Source: Burkholderia sp. Ax-1719 (GTDB taxonomy: Bacteria; Pseudomonadota; Gammaproteobacteria; Burkholderiales; Burkholderiaceae). Taken from it: DNA of 64,000 nucleotides. The stretch spans positions 62,001-126,000 of the forward strand of contig NZ_VWWJ01000003.1 in the NCBI RefSeq assembly GCF_011753055.1. Reading direction: 5' to 3'. This document shows positions 44,539 to 53,991 of this stretch, one piece after another. The notes under the pieces are model-generated. The model was not told the origin of the DNA. It searched no databases and saw only the letters and a program-made list of their open reading frames with translations. Position 1 is the stretch's first letter. Each line of letters opens with the position of its first letter. A program made the translations under genes and the position numbers.

Positions 44539-44567
44539 TTGCTTATCCAACAGGTTGCCGCTATTCT
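44539..44567 (+). promoter_or_regulatory. Probable sigma-70 promoter of ppsR
   Basis: TTGCTT (44539-44544) and TATTCT (44562-44567) are 17 bases apart, within the 413-base space between ppsA and ppsR. That region otherwise shows no gene; the ppsA promoter also lies there but was not identified. Confidence 0.5.
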
Positions 44568-44704
44568 ACCGTGCCGACTACGGAAAATGTGTCAGTCGGC
44601 GAGAAACGCGCCTCGGAATCGTCCCACAGCGGTCCGCCCAGCGCCTACCGGGCTTTCCAGCCCGTCACGAGCGCACCAGCAGCTCACGTACCCAGCCTCA
44701 ACCG

Positions 44705-45520
44705 ATGCCGCCTACCGTATTCATCGTCTCCGACGGTACCGGGATCACTGCCGAAACGTTCGCGCATTCGATCCTGTCGCAGTTCGACCAGAAATTCCGC
44801 CTCGTGCGCGTGCCCTTCGTCGATTCTTCGGACAAGGCTTATGCCACTGCCGAAAAGATCAACGAAGCCGCGGTGCAGGAAGGCCGTCGTCCGATCGTCT
44901 TCACGACGCTGGTGGACAGCAGCTCGAACGAGATCGTCAAACGCGCGAACGCGCTCGTGCTTGACATGTTCCAGACCTTCGTGGAACCGCTGGAGCAGGA
45001 GCTGGAGCTGAAGTCGAGCCACGCGATGGGCCGTGGCCACCAGAACGCGGACACCGACGAGTACAAGAACCGTATCGAGGCGATCAACTTCTCGCTCGCG
45101 CATGACGATGGTCAATCCGACCGCAATCTCGCCGACGCCGATGTGATCCTCGTGGGCGTATCGCGTAGCGGCAAAACGCCAACCAGCCTGTATCTGGCGA
45201 TGCAGTACGGCGTCAAGGCCGCGAACTATCCGCTGATTCCCGACGACTTCGAGCGCGGCAAGATGCCGAATTCGCTGCTGCCGCACCGCTCGAAGATTTT
45301 CGGGCTATCGATCGATCCGCAGCGTCTGACGGAAATCCGTAACGAGCGACGTCCGGGCAGCAAGTACGCGGCGCTGGAAAACTGTCGCTACGAGGTGAAC
45401 GAAGCCGAAGCCATGATGCGCCGCGAAGGCATCAAGTGGCTCTCGTCGACGCACAAGTCGATCGAGGAAATCGCCACCACGATCCTGCAAGAGATCCGCA
45501 TCGACAAGCCGGCGTACTGA
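44705..45520 (+). CDS. ppsR: PEP synthase regulatory protein (kinase/pyrophosphorylase, DUF299)
   Basis: A 271-residue bifunctional enzyme that inactivates PpsA by ADP-dependent phosphorylation and restores it by pyrophosphorolysis. Starts MPPTVFIVSDGTGITAETFA; the P-loop-like DVILVGVSRSGKTPTSLYLA and C-terminal RREGIKWLSSTHKSIEEIAT are family landmarks. The ATG at 44705 is the first consistent with similarity; upstream open frame to 44507 is not. Gene order, divergent from ppsA, fits the partnership. Confidence 0.95.
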   Translation: MPPTVFIVSDGTGITAETFAHSILSQFDQKFRLVRVPFVDSSDKAYATAEKINEAAVQEGRRPIVFTTLVDSSSNEIVKRANALVLDMFQTFVEPLEQELELKSSHAMGRGHQNADTDEYKNRIEAINFSLAHDDGQSDRNLADADVILVGVSRSGKTPTSLYLAMQYGVKAANYPLIPDDFERGKMPNSLLPHRSKIFGLSIDPQRLTEIRNERRPGSKYAALENCRYEVNEAEAMMRREGIKWLSSTHKSIEEIATTILQEIRIDKPAY

Positions 45521-45536
45521 TTCGCCGCCTGCAATG

Positions 45537-45564
45537 AAAAAGCCCGCTTTCGCGGGCTTTTTTC
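45537..45564. terminator. Bidirectional terminator between ppsR and the rRNA methyltransferase gene
   Basis: A 7-bp stem (AGCCCGC at 45541-45547 and GCGGGCT at 45552-45558, loop TTTC), with AAAAA before and TTTTTTTC after. Confidence 0.9.
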
Positions 45565-45583
45565 TTGTGAGGACGGCTCAGCG

Positions 45584-46369
45584 TCAACGCGCGCGGCGTT
45601 GTTGTCGGCATTGCTCGAACACGCACACCGCAGCGGCTGCCGCCACATTAAGCGACTCCATCCCGCCCGGCTGTGGAATGGTCACACGCAGCGCCGCCGC
45701 ATCGCGCCATACCTGCGACACGCCCGCGCCCTCGTTGCCGAATACCCAGGCGACCTGCCCTGTCAGATCTGCTTCGTCGATGGCCTTCGCGCCGTGCGAA
45801 TCGGTGATCACGACCGGCACGCCGAGCATATCGATCAGCGTCTGCGGTTCGACGTTTTCGTAGACCTGAAGCAGGAAATGCGCGCCCATCGCCGAGCGCA
45901 GCACCTTGGACGACCACGCGTAAGCCGTGCCCGGCGTGCAGAACACATGGTCGATGCCCGCCGCCGCCGCGCTGCGCAGGATCGAGCCGACGTTGCCCGC
46001 GTCCTGCAGACCGTCGAGCACGAGACAGGTGGAATCGACGCGCTGCGGCAGGGTTGCCTCGGGCATATCGACGAGCAACAACATGCCCGCGCCATGGACG
46101 ACGTTGGACAGCTGGCCGAACAACGCATCGGGCAACGTGATGACGCGGCGCTCGTCGACGCGGGCGACGATGTCGTGCGCTTCTTCATGCGCGAGCGCGC
46201 CTTCGGTGACGACGCAATATTCGGGCTGCGCGCCGCCATCGAGCCAGGCGCTCGCAAGGTGGAACCCTTCGAGCAGGGCCTGATGGGCGCGCCGCTGTTG
46301 ATGCGTCGAGCCGGCCAGCGCCTTCAGGCGCTTGTAGAGCGGATTGTCGCGCGAGGTAATGGCTTTCAC
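45584..46369 (-). CDS. TrmH/SpoU-family RNA 2'-O-methyltransferase
   Basis: A 261-residue SPOUT methyltransferase. The three motifs are visible: LDGLQDAGNVGSILRSAAAA, WVFGNEGAGVSQVWRDAA and TIPQPGGMESLNVAAAAAVC (knot). The N-terminal RNA-binding part starts KAITSRDNPLYKRLKALAGS. It modifies rRNA or tRNA ribose; the exact site is unknown. The start codon is a GTG at 46369. A terminator separates it from rnhB. Confidence 0.9.
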   Translation of the reverse strand: MKAITSRDNPLYKRLKALAGSTHQQRRAHQALLEGFHLASAWLDGGAQPEYCVVTEGALAHEEAHDIVARVDERRVITLPDALFGQLSNVVHGAGMLLLVDMPEATLPQRVDSTCLVLDGLQDAGNVGSILRSAAAAGIDHVFCTPGTAYAWSSKVLRSAMGAHFLLQVYENVEPQTLIDMLGVPVVITDSHGAKAIDEADLTGQVAWVFGNEGAGVSQVWRDAAALRVTIPQPGGMESLNVAAAAAVCVFEQCRQQRRAR

Positions 46370-46402
46370 GGGCAGGCCTGGCGAATCGAAAATGGATCAG
46401 TC

Positions 46403-46435
46403 AAAAGGAAAACGGCGCCGCACGAGGCGGCGCCG
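46403..46435 (-). terminator. Terminator after rnhB
   Basis: A perfect 9-bp stem (CGGCGCCGC at 46413-46421 with GCGGCGCCG at 46427-46435), followed on the minus strand by TTTTCCTTTT. Confidence 0.82.
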
Positions 46436-46464
46436 GATACGTTCGGCAGGCGCATCGTCGATGC

Positions 46465-47187
46465 TCAGGCGGAAACGATCACGCTATGAATCACGCCGTG
46501 CAGCTCATACGCTTCGCGCACCGGTGCAAACGAGCGCCGATGATGCGCGCACGGGCCATGCGCGCGCAACGCCGCCAGATGCTGCGGCGTGCCGTAACCG
46601 GCATGCGCATCGAAACCGTAGGCGGGAAACGCCGAGTGCAGCTCCAGCAGCATTCGGTCGCGCGTGACCTTCGCAATGATCGACGCAGCTGAAATCGCCG
46701 GCACCAGCGCATCGCCGCCAATCACGGCTTCGCTGCGCACCGGCAGCACCGGGCAGCGGTTGCCGTCGATCTTCGCAAGCGTTGGCGTGACGCTCAGGCC
46801 TTCAACGGCGCGGCGCATCGCCAGCATTGTCGCGTGCAGGATATTGAGCGTGTCGATTTCCTCGACGCTCGCTTCCGCGACGCACCACGCGAGCGAGCGC
46901 TCGACGATCAGGTCGTAGAGCGCGTCGCGCGATTTCGCGGTGAGCGCCTTCGAGTCGTCCAGACCGGCGATCGGGCGAGCCGGATCGAGAATCACCGCCG
47001 CCGCGACCACCGGGCCGGCGAGCGGGCCGCGTCCTGCTTCGTCCACGCCGCAGATGATGTCTTCAGGCGATTCGAACAGCAGGCCCGCCTGCTCCGCAAG
47101 CTGCAGGCGGATGGCGCGCTTTTGCGCGGCCTGCGAAGGCGCTTTCGGCTTTGCGGCCTTCGTACGCTTCGTCATCCCCTCGCTCAT
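46465..47187 (-). CDS. rnhB: Ribonuclease HII
   Basis: A 240-residue RNase H2 that removes ribonucleotides from DNA. The active-site aspartates are seen in [20 protein letters not shown], in [10 protein letters not shown] and in [20 protein letters not shown]. The first 25 or so residues ([18 protein letters not shown]) are a basic, low-complexity extension. Start overlaps the lpxB stop by four bases (ATGA), the end of the long envelope run. Confidence 0.95.
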   Translation of the reverse strand: MSEGMTKRTKAAKPKAPSQAAQKRAIRLQLAEQAGLLFESPEDIICGVDEAGRGPLAGPVVAAAVILDPARPIAGLDDSKALTAKSRDALYDLIVERSLAWCVAEASVEEIDTLNILHATMLAMRRAVEGLSVTPTLAKIDGNRCPVLPVRSEAVIGGDALVPAISAASIIAKVTRDRMLLELHSAFPAYGFDAHAGYGTPQHLAALRAHGPCAHHRRSFAPVREAYELHGVIHSVIVSA

Positions 47188-48353
47188 GCCCGCCCCTTGC
47201 GGCTTTCCACCACGCGCGCGACCACTTCCGCGGCGCGCTCCTGGGTGTTCTGGCGCAACGCGTGATGCATCTGCGTGAACACTTCCGTGAGCGTGCGCCG
47301 GTTCGCTTCGTCGTGCAACTGCGTCAGCGTAGCGTCGGCGAGCGCCTCCGGCGTAGCGAAGTGCTGGAGGATTTCCGGCACCACAAAGCGCCCTGCAAGA
47401 ATATTCGGCAGCCCAACGTACGGCAGATAGGCCTGACGACGCATGATCTGCCCCGTGAGCCAGGGCACCTTGTACGAGATCACCATCGGCTTCTTGAGCA
47501 GCGCCGCTTCCAGCGTGACCGTGCCGCTTTTCACGAGAATCGCGTCGGCGGCCGTCATGGCGACTTGCGACTGGCCATCGACGATCGTCAGCGCGAGCCC
47601 TTGATGCTGGCTCGCCAGCTCCTGCAACTGCGCGTGGATCGCAGGCGTGGCCGCCGGCATCACGAAGCGCAGTCCCGGTTCGCGCTGCTGCATGATCTGC
47701 ATCGCGTCGAAGAAGGTCGGGCCGATCAGGTTAATCTCGGAACGGCGGCTGCCGGGCAGTACCGCGATGATCGGGCCGCTATCGGGCAGACCGAGCGCAC
47801 GACGCGCGGCAGGCACGTCCGGTTCGAGCGGAATGTCATCGGCGAGCGGATGGCCCACGTAAGACGCCGCCACACCGGCTTTTTCCAGGATCGCTGTCTC
47901 GAACGGGAACACGCAGAGCATGTGATCCACAGACTTCTGGATCTTCTTGATGCGGCCGCCCCGCCACGCCCAGATCGACGGGCAGACGAAATGGATCGTA
48001 GGAATACCGGCTTCGCGCAACGAATGTTCGAGGCCGAAGTTGAAGTCCGGCGCGTCGACGCCGATGAAAACATCGGGCTGCTCAGCGAGCAGTTGATGCT
48101 TCAACTCGCGGCGAATGCGCAGGATTTCGGGAATATGCCTGAGCGCCTCGACATAGCCGCGCACCGTCAGCTTGTCCATTGGCCAGTGCGCGTCGAAACC
48201 GACGGCCTGCATGCGCGGGCCGCCGATTCCGTAGTACTGCGCAGTATCCGGCAGCTTTCCGGTCAGCCCCTTGAGCAGCGACGATGCGAGCAGATCGCCG
48301 GACGGTTCGCCGGCGACCATCGCGAGGCGCAACGGATGGGTTTGCAACGCCAT
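47184..48353 (-). CDS. lpxB: Lipid-A-disaccharide synthase
   Basis: A 389-residue glycosyltransferase that joins UDP-diacylglucosamine and lipid X in lipid A synthesis. [20 protein letters not shown] is the diagnostic N-terminal block; [20 protein letters not shown] and [20 protein letters not shown] follow. It sits three bases after lpxA and overlaps rnhB, so it is translated from the same transcript. Confidence 0.97.
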   Translation of the reverse strand: MALQTHPLRLAMVAGEPSGDLLASSLLKGLTGKLPDTAQYYGIGGPRMQAVGFDAHWPMDKLTVRGYVEALRHIPEILRIRRELKHQLLAEQPDVFIGVDAPDFNFGLEHSLREAGIPTIHFVCPSIWAWRGGRIKKIQKSVDHMLCVFPFETAILEKAGVAASYVGHPLADDIPLEPDVPAARRALGLPDSGPIIAVLPGSRRSEINLIGPTFFDAMQIMQQREPGLRFVMPAATPAIHAQLQELASQHQGLALTIVDGQSQVAMTAADAILVKSGTVTLEAALLKKPMVISYKVPWLTGQIMRRQAYLPYVGLPNILAGRFVVPEILQHFATPEALADATLTQLHDEANRRTLTEVFTQMHHALRQNTQERAAEVVARVVESRKGRA

Positions 48354-48356
48354 CGT

Positions 48357-49145
48357 TTAGCGGATGATGCCGCGCTGCGACTGCTCGACGAAGCTGAGCA
48401 GCGCTTTCACGTGCACGTCGCCGTCACCGCCCGCCTGGGCGAGTTCGGCGAGCTGCACCTTCGCTTCTTCGAGCGACAGGCTGTTCTTGTACAGCGTGCG
48501 GTAAGCCGCGCGCAGCGCCGAGATCGCGTCGGGCGAGAAACCGCGGCGGCGCAGACCTTCGACGTTGATACCGTGCGGCACCGCCTTGTTGCCGGCCGCG
48601 ATCACGAACGGCGGCACGTCCTGCACGAGCGCCGAAGCGCCGCCCACCATCGCATGCGCGCCGATGCGCACGAACTGGTGCACGCCCGTCATGCCGCCGA
48701 TGATCGCGTGATCGTCAACGATCACGTGACCCGCGAGCTGCGCATTGCTCGACATGATGATGTTGTTGCCGATGCGGCAATCGTGACCGACGTGCACGTA
48801 CGCCATGATCCAGCAGTCATCGCCGATCGACGTGATGCCGGTGTCTTGCACCGTGCCCGTGTGCAGCGTCGTGAATTCGCGGATCGTGTTGCGGTTGCCG
48901 ATCACGAGCTTCGTGGGCTCGCCCTTGTACTTCATGTCCTGCGGGCGGCCGCCGATCGAGGCGTAATGACCGATCGAATTGTCTTCGCCGATCGTCGTGT
49001 GGCCTTCCAGCACGCTATGCGAGCCGACCTGGGACCGTGCGCCGATGGTGACGTTCGCACCGATCACCGCATAAGGGCCGATCTCGACCGATTCGTCAAC
49101 TTGCGCGCCCGGCTCGACGATCGCAGTGGGATGGATCCTGCTCAT
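48357..49145 (-). CDS. lpxA: UDP-N-acetylglucosamine acyltransferase
   Basis: A 262-residue left-handed beta-helix enzyme that adds the first acyl chain to UDP-GlcNAc in lipid A synthesis. [20 protein letters not shown] at the start, hexapeptide repeats through residue 185, the catalytic-histidine region [20 protein letters not shown] and the helical C-terminus are visible. Neighbours fabZ, lpxD and lpxB complete the set. Confidence 0.97.
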   Translation of the reverse strand: MSRIHPTAIVEPGAQVDESVEIGPYAVIGANVTIGARSQVGSHSVLEGHTTIGEDNSIGHYASIGGRPQDMKYKGEPTKLVIGNRNTIREFTTLHTGTVQDTGITSIGDDCWIMAYVHVGHDCRIGNNIIMSSNAQLAGHVIVDDHAIIGGMTGVHQFVRIGAHAMVGGASALVQDVPPFVIAAGNKAVPHGINVEGLRRRGFSPDAISALRAAYRTLYKNSLSLEEAKVQLAELAQAGGDGDVHVKALLSFVEQSQRGIIR

Positions 49146-49215
49146 TCGTCATGCTCTCCGATTCTGTTGTCGTGCCGAGGCGCCTGCAGGCGCGCTGCGG
49201 CACGCGAGGCGCAAT

Positions 49216-49680
49216 TTACTGCGCCGCGTCCATTTTCTTGACGGTGCACATGAGTTCCGCCTCGCAGGCGACCACGCCGTCCACGTCGGCTTGCGCCTTG
49301 AACTTCCAGATGCCGCGCATGTAGCGCTCGAACGTCACGTTCAGGATCAGCTGGTCGCCCGGCTCGACCACGCGCTTGAAGCGCGCGCCGTCGATACCGA
49401 CGAAGTAGTACAGCGTGTTCTCGTGATCCTGCTCTTCTTCCGAGAACGTCAGCAGCGCGGCGGTCTGTGCCAGTGCTTCAAGGATCATCACGCCCGGCAT
49501 CACCGGACGCTGCGGGAAGTGGCCCGTGAAAAAGGGCTCGTTGATCGTCACATTCTTCAACGCCTTGATGCTCTTGTGCGGCTCGAGTTCGAGAACCCGG
49601 TCCACCATCAGGAACGGATAACGGTGCGGGAGCAGCGTGAGGATCTTGTGGATGTCGAAGTTGAGTTTTTCGATGTTCAT
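49216..49680 (-). CDS. fabZ: 3-hydroxyacyl-ACP dehydratase
   Basis: A 154-residue hotdog-fold dehydratase of fatty acid synthesis. It starts [20 protein letters not shown], with the catalytic histidine in [20 protein letters not shown] and the glutamate in the same block. The open frame reaches upstream to 49980, but the ATG at 49680 is the standard start. It competes with LpxA for 3-hydroxyacyl-ACP, which fits its place in the cluster. Confidence 0.97.
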   Translation of the reverse strand: MNIEKLNFDIHKILTLLPHRYPFLMVDRVLELEPHKSIKALKNVTINEPFFTGHFPQRPVMPGVMILEALAQTAALLTFSEEEQDHENTLYYFVGIDGARFKRVVEPGDQLILNVTFERYMRGIWKFKAQADVDGVVACEAELMCTVKKMDAAQ

Positions 49681-49933
49681 GGTGTTTCTGCTCACGCAGG
49701 AATTGCGTGTCACTTTCGATTGCGTTGCCCGAAGCGGCGGCCCTTGCGCGGCGGTAGCCATGCCGGTCTGCCGTACCCCTGTGGTTCGCGCGTGAGGCGC
49801 AGTATGCGCCACGCACGCGACTTCGTGCATGCGGATTGCCCCGGGCATGCGGGCCGGGCGCACAGCCCGGAACGCATCGCGCGAGGTTCGGTCCGGCGCA
49901 CGGCGTGAAAGCCGCGACACCGGACCCGTTTTC

Positions 49934-51010
49934 TTATGCGTCGCCCTGCGGTTTTTGAGCGACGGCGGCTTCGAGCGCACGGATGCGGTCGCGCAGCTTG
50001 TCGATATTGCGCAGCAGCGCGGCGCTCTTGTTCCAGTCGCCGTGTTCGACGGCCGGGAACGCGCTGGTGTAGATGCCAGCCTTCGGCAGCGACTTCGACA
50101 CGCCCGACTTCGCCGTGACGATCACGTAGTCGCCCAGCGTCACGTGCCCGGCGATGCCGACCGCGCCGCCGATCATGCAATGCTTGCCGACCGTGGTGCT
50201 GCCCGCGATGCCGGCGCAGCCTGCGATCACGGTGTACGCACCGATCCGGCAGTTGTGGCCGATCTGCACCTGGTTGTCGATCTTCACGCACTCTTCGATG
50301 ATCGTGTCGGCCATTGCGCCGCGATCGATCGTGGTGTTCGCGCCAATTTCGACATCCGGCCCAATGGTCACGCCGCCCACCTGCGGGATCTTGACCCAGC
50401 TACCCGTGCGCGCATCGCCTTCGCCCGTGAAATCAGGGGCGAAACCGAAACCGTCCGAGCCGATCACCGCACCCGCGTGCACGATGGCGCGCGCGCCGAT
50501 CTTGCAGCCGTAGTAGACGGTCACGCCCGGATAGAGATGCGAGCCCTCGCCCACCTGGGTGCCGCGGCCGATCACGACGTTGGCGTCCAGACGCACGTTC
50601 TCGCCGATCACCGCGCCCGCTTCCACCGTCACGTTCGGACCGATCACGGCGCTGGCCGCGATCTTCGCCGTTGCGTCGACGTGGGCGCTGGCGTGCACGC
50701 CCGGCTGCACCTTCGGCGCGGCGAGGTCGATGAACGCCTGCGCGACGCGCGCGAAGTAAGCATACGGATTGGGTGTGACGATGAAGTTGCGGCCTTCGCG
50801 CGACGCGAGTTTCGCCAGATCGTCCGGACTGATGAGGACCGCGCCCGCGCGGGTCGTTTCGACCTGCGAGAGATACTTCGGATTGGCAAGGAAAGCCAGT
50901 TGCTGCGGACCCGCCTGGTCGAGCGGCGCGAGCGAGCCGACGCGTTGCGTCGCATCGCCCACCACTTCGCCGCCGAACTGGGCGGCGATTGCCTCAAGCG
51001 TAAATGCCAT
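49934..51010 (-). CDS. lpxD: UDP-3-O-acylglucosamine N-acyltransferase
   Basis: A 358-residue trimeric acyltransferase that adds the second acyl chain in lipid A synthesis. The N-terminal uridine-binding domain ([20 protein letters not shown]) precedes a hexapeptide-repeat beta-helix ([20 protein letters not shown] onward), with the catalytic histidine in [21 protein letters not shown] short C-terminal helix follows. It lies 18 bases after skp. Confidence 0.97.
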   Translation of the reverse strand: MAFTLEAIAAQFGGEVVGDATQRVGSLAPLDQAGPQQLAFLANPKYLSQVETTRAGAVLISPDDLAKLASREGRNFIVTPNPYAYFARVAQAFIDLAAPKVQPGVHASAHVDATAKIAASAVIGPNVTVEAGAVIGENVRLDANVVIGRGTQVGEGSHLYPGVTVYYGCKIGARAIVHAGAVIGSDGFGFAPDFTGEGDARTGSWVKIPQVGGVTIGPDVEIGANTTIDRGAMADTIIEECVKIDNQVQIGHNCRIGAYTVIAGCAGIAGSTTVGKHCMIGGAVGIAGHVTLGDYVIVTAKSGVSKSLPKAGIYTSAFPAVEHGDWNKSAALLRNIDKLRDRIRALEAAVAQKPQGDA

Positions 51011-51028
51011 GCGCGTGCTGCTCCTGCC

Positions 51029-51574
51029 TTAGTTGCTGTTGCTGCCGGTGGCGCCGTTGGCGAGCGCCTTCAGCACCTGGTCGGTGATGTCGATACGCGG
51101 ACTCACGTAGACCGCTTCCTGCACGATCAGATCGTAGTGCTGCTGCTCGGCGATCTGCTTGATCACCTTGTTCGCGCGATCCAGCACCGCCGCGAGTTCT
51201 TCGTTGCGGCGCTGGTTCAGATCTTCGCGGAATTCACGCTGCTTGCGCTGGAAGTCGCTGTCGAGCTGCGACAGATCGCGCTGCTTCTGTGCGCGATCCG
51301 CCACCGACAGGCTGGGCCCGCTCTTGTCGAGCGCGTCCGACATCGTCTTCAGACGCTGCGCCATGTCCTGCAGATCCTTGTCGCGCTTCGCAAACTCGGC
51401 TTCGAGCTTGGTCTGCGCAGCCTTCGCGGGGGCGGATTCGCGCAGGATGCGGTCGGAGTTGACCGCCGCGATTTTCGCTTCCTGCGCATGGGCCGCGCCC
51501 GTGCCGAAAGCGAGCATCGCCAGCGACAGCGTCATGGCCCCGATCGTCCGCCTGGAAAACATACCCGTTAGCAA
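51029..51574 (-). CDS. skp: Periplasmic chaperone Skp (OmpH)
   Basis: A 181-residue periplasmic chaperone with a signal peptide (MTLSLAMLAFGTGAAHAQEA, cut after AHA), a VNSDRILRESAPAKAAQTKL block and a long helical region for outer-membrane protein capture. A TTG at 51574 has an AGAGGA site at good spacing; an ATG at 51562 is the more conventional alternative. Follows bamA. Confidence 0.92.
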   Translation of the reverse strand: MLTGMFSRRTIGAMTLSLAMLAFGTGAAHAQEAKIAAVNSDRILRESAPAKAAQTKLEAEFAKRDKDLQDMAQRLKTMSDALDKSGPSLSVADRAQKQRDLSQLDSDFQRKQREFREDLNQRRNEELAAVLDRANKVIKQIAEQQHYDLIVQEAVYVSPRIDITDQVLKALANGATGSNSN

Positions 51575-51617
51575 AGTTATCCTCTCGTTTCTGTAAATAC
51601 CTGTTCCTGCGCGTCCG

Positions 51618-53924
51618 TCAGAATGCCGTACCGATCTGGAACTGGAACTTCTGGTACTGGTCGCCTTCGTGCTTCGTGACCGGGAAGCCCAGGCTCAGCT
51701 TGAGCGGGCCGATCGGCGAAATCCACGCGAGACCCACACCGTAGGCGTAACGCAGACCGTTCGAGCCGATGCTGGTGCCTTCGTCGCCCCAGACGTTACC
51801 ACCGTCGAGGAAGGTGAAGACGCGCAGCGTGCGGTCATAGCCCGTGCCCGGCAGCGGGAAGGTCACTTCGATGTTGCCGACCACCATCTTCGAGCCGCCG
51901 ATCGGGTCGTTCGTCGTCTTGTCGCGCGGACCCAGCGAGCTCGGCTCATAACCGCGCACCGACCCGATACCACCGGCGTAGTAGTTCTTGAAGATCGGGT
52001 ACGGCTTGCCGCCGAGACCGTTGCCGTAGCCGGCCTGGAAGTTCAGACCCAGCACGAAGCCGCGCGCAAACGAGTAATAGTACTGCGCCTGCACATCGGT
52101 CTTGTAATACTGCGTCGAGCCGATGGGCGTGCCGTATTCGGCGTTGGCCTGCAGGAAATAACCGCGGCTCGGGATCAGCGCGCTGTCACGCGCGTCGCGC
52201 GACCAGCCGATCGTCAGCGGAATGTTGTTCGACACGCGGCCGAACTGGTTCACGTAGTCGATGTAGCTTTGCGGCGTGGCCGAGTCGACATCCAGACGAT
52301 CCTGCTCGAAGCCCACGCCGAAGAACACGGTATCGACTTCCGAGAACGGAATGCCGAACTTCAGGTCGCCGCCGGCGGTGATGATCTTGAAACTCGAATC
52401 GGTCGAGTAGTACAGCGGCTGGTACGTGCGGTAGTAGACGTCCGTGATGCGCTTGATGCCGTCCACGGTGAAGTACGGGTCGACCTGCGTGACAGCCAGC
52501 GTACGGTACGACTTCGCCGTATTGACGTTCACCGACAGCGACGTGCCCGAACCGAACACGTTGTCCTGCGAAACGCCCGCCGAGAGCACCACCTTGTCGG
52601 TCGACGAGAAGCCCGCGCCCAGGGTAATCGCGCCGGTCGGCTTTTCCGTGACCTTCACGTCCACGTCCACCTGGTCGGCCGTGCCTTCCACGGGGACCGT
52701 GGTGACGTCGACGTCGGTGAAGTAGCCCAGACGGTTGATACGGTCCTTCGAGAGCGCGAGGCGGCTCGAATCGAACCACGAGCTTTCGAGCTGGCGCATT
52801 TCGCGGCGCACGACTTCATCACGCGTGCGGGTGTTACCCACCACGTTGATGCGGCGCACGTAGACGCGGCGGCTCGGATCGACCTGCAGCGTGAGGTCGA
52901 CGGTGTGATTCGCCTGGTTGATCTGCGGCAGCGCGTTGACGGTCGCGAACGCGTAACCGTATTCGCCAAGCTTGTCGACGATGGCCTTGGTGGCCGCCTG
53001 CAGCTTTTCAGCCGAGAAGCGGTCGCCTGCCTTGATCTTGACCAGCTTGTTGAGTTCCGCCTCGCGGTCGAGCAGATTGCCCGCGAGATGGACGCCCGAA
53101 ATCTTGTACGGCTCGCCCTCGTGAATCCCGATGGTGAGGTACATGTCCTTCTTGTCGGGCGAGATCGAGACCTGCGTCGAGTCGATGTTGAACTCGAGAT
53201 AGCCGTGATTCAGGTAGTACGAACGCACGTTCTCAAGGTCGCCCGTGAGCTTTTCCTTCGAGTACAGGTCGTTCTTCGTGTACCACGAGAACCAGTTCGG
53301 CGTGGACAGCTGCATTTCGTCCAGCAACGTGCCGCTGCTGTACGTCTTGTTGCCGATAAAGTTGATCTGGCGGATCTTCGCGCTCGGGCCTTCGACGACC
53401 GAGAACAGCAGACCGACGCGGTTGCGGTCGATCGGCGTGACGGTGGTCGTGACTTCGGCGGCGTAGAAGCCGCGCGTGAGGTACTGGCGCTTGAGCTCCT
53501 GCTCGGCCTTGTCGACCAGCGCCTTGTCGTAGTAGCGGCCTTGCGAGAGGCCGACTGCGCGCAGCGCCTTGGTCAGGTTGTCCTTGTCGAACTCGTGAAT
53601 GCCGGCGAAATCGATGGTGCCGATCGCGGGACGCTCCTGCACCTGCACAACGACCACGCCGCCTTCAGTGGCGATGCGCACGTCGTTGAAGAAGCCGGTT
53701 GCATACAAGGCGCGAATCGCTTCGGAGGCCTTGTCGTCGCTGAACGTATCGCCCTGCTTGATAGGCAGGTACGCGAACACCGTGCCCGGCTCTACGCGTT
53801 GCAGTCCTTCGATGCGGATGTCCTGTACCACGAACGGCGTCGTTGCGGCGTGGGCCACGAGCCCCTGTGCGGCAAGTGCCGCGGCTGCAACCGTTTTTGG
53901 AACCAAGCGATGAGGTCTAAACAA
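51618..53924 (-). CDS. bamA: Outer-membrane protein assembly factor BamA
   Basis: A 768-residue essential outer-membrane insertase. Signal peptide (ending GLVAHAATTP), five POTRA domains (about residues 30-425; the first begins PFVVQDIRIEGLQRVEPGTV), and a C-terminal 16-strand barrel with GGIGSVRGYEPSSLGPRDKT and FQFQIGTAF at the end, the terminal phenylalanine being the BAM signal. The start is a TTG with GGGGAAG upstream. It follows rseP and precedes skp, as in many proteobacteria. Confidence 0.97.
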   Translation of the reverse strand: MFRPHRLVPKTVAAAALAAQGLVAHAATTPFVVQDIRIEGLQRVEPGTVFAYLPIKQGDTFSDDKASEAIRALYATGFFNDVRIATEGGVVVVQVQERPAIGTIDFAGIHEFDKDNLTKALRAVGLSQGRYYDKALVDKAEQELKRQYLTRGFYAAEVTTTVTPIDRNRVGLLFSVVEGPSAKIRQINFIGNKTYSSGTLLDEMQLSTPNWFSWYTKNDLYSKEKLTGDLENVRSYYLNHGYLEFNIDSTQVSISPDKKDMYLTIGIHEGEPYKISGVHLAGNLLDREAELNKLVKIKAGDRFSAEKLQAATKAIVDKLGEYGYAFATVNALPQINQANHTVDLTLQVDPSRRVYVRRINVVGNTRTRDEVVRREMRQLESSWFDSSRLALSKDRINRLGYFTDVDVTTVPVEGTADQVDVDVKVTEKPTGAITLGAGFSSTDKVVLSAGVSQDNVFGSGTSLSVNVNTAKSYRTLAVTQVDPYFTVDGIKRITDVYYRTYQPLYYSTDSSFKIITAGGDLKFGIPFSEVDTVFFGVGFEQDRLDVDSATPQSYIDYVNQFGRVSNNIPLTIGWSRDARDSALIPSRGYFLQANAEYGTPIGSTQYYKTDVQAQYYYSFARGFVLGLNFQAGYGNGLGGKPYPIFKNYYAGGIGSVRGYEPSSLGPRDKTTNDPIGGSKMVVGNIEVTFPLPGTGYDRTLRVFTFLDGGNVWGDEGTSIGSNGLRYAYGVGLAWISPIGPLKLSLGFPVTKHEGDQYQKFQFQIGTAF

Positions 53925-53991
53925 CGTGCTTCCCCAGTGTGTATAGCTGCATCAGATCAGGCGGCCCGCCCTCGGACGCCGCCAGACATCT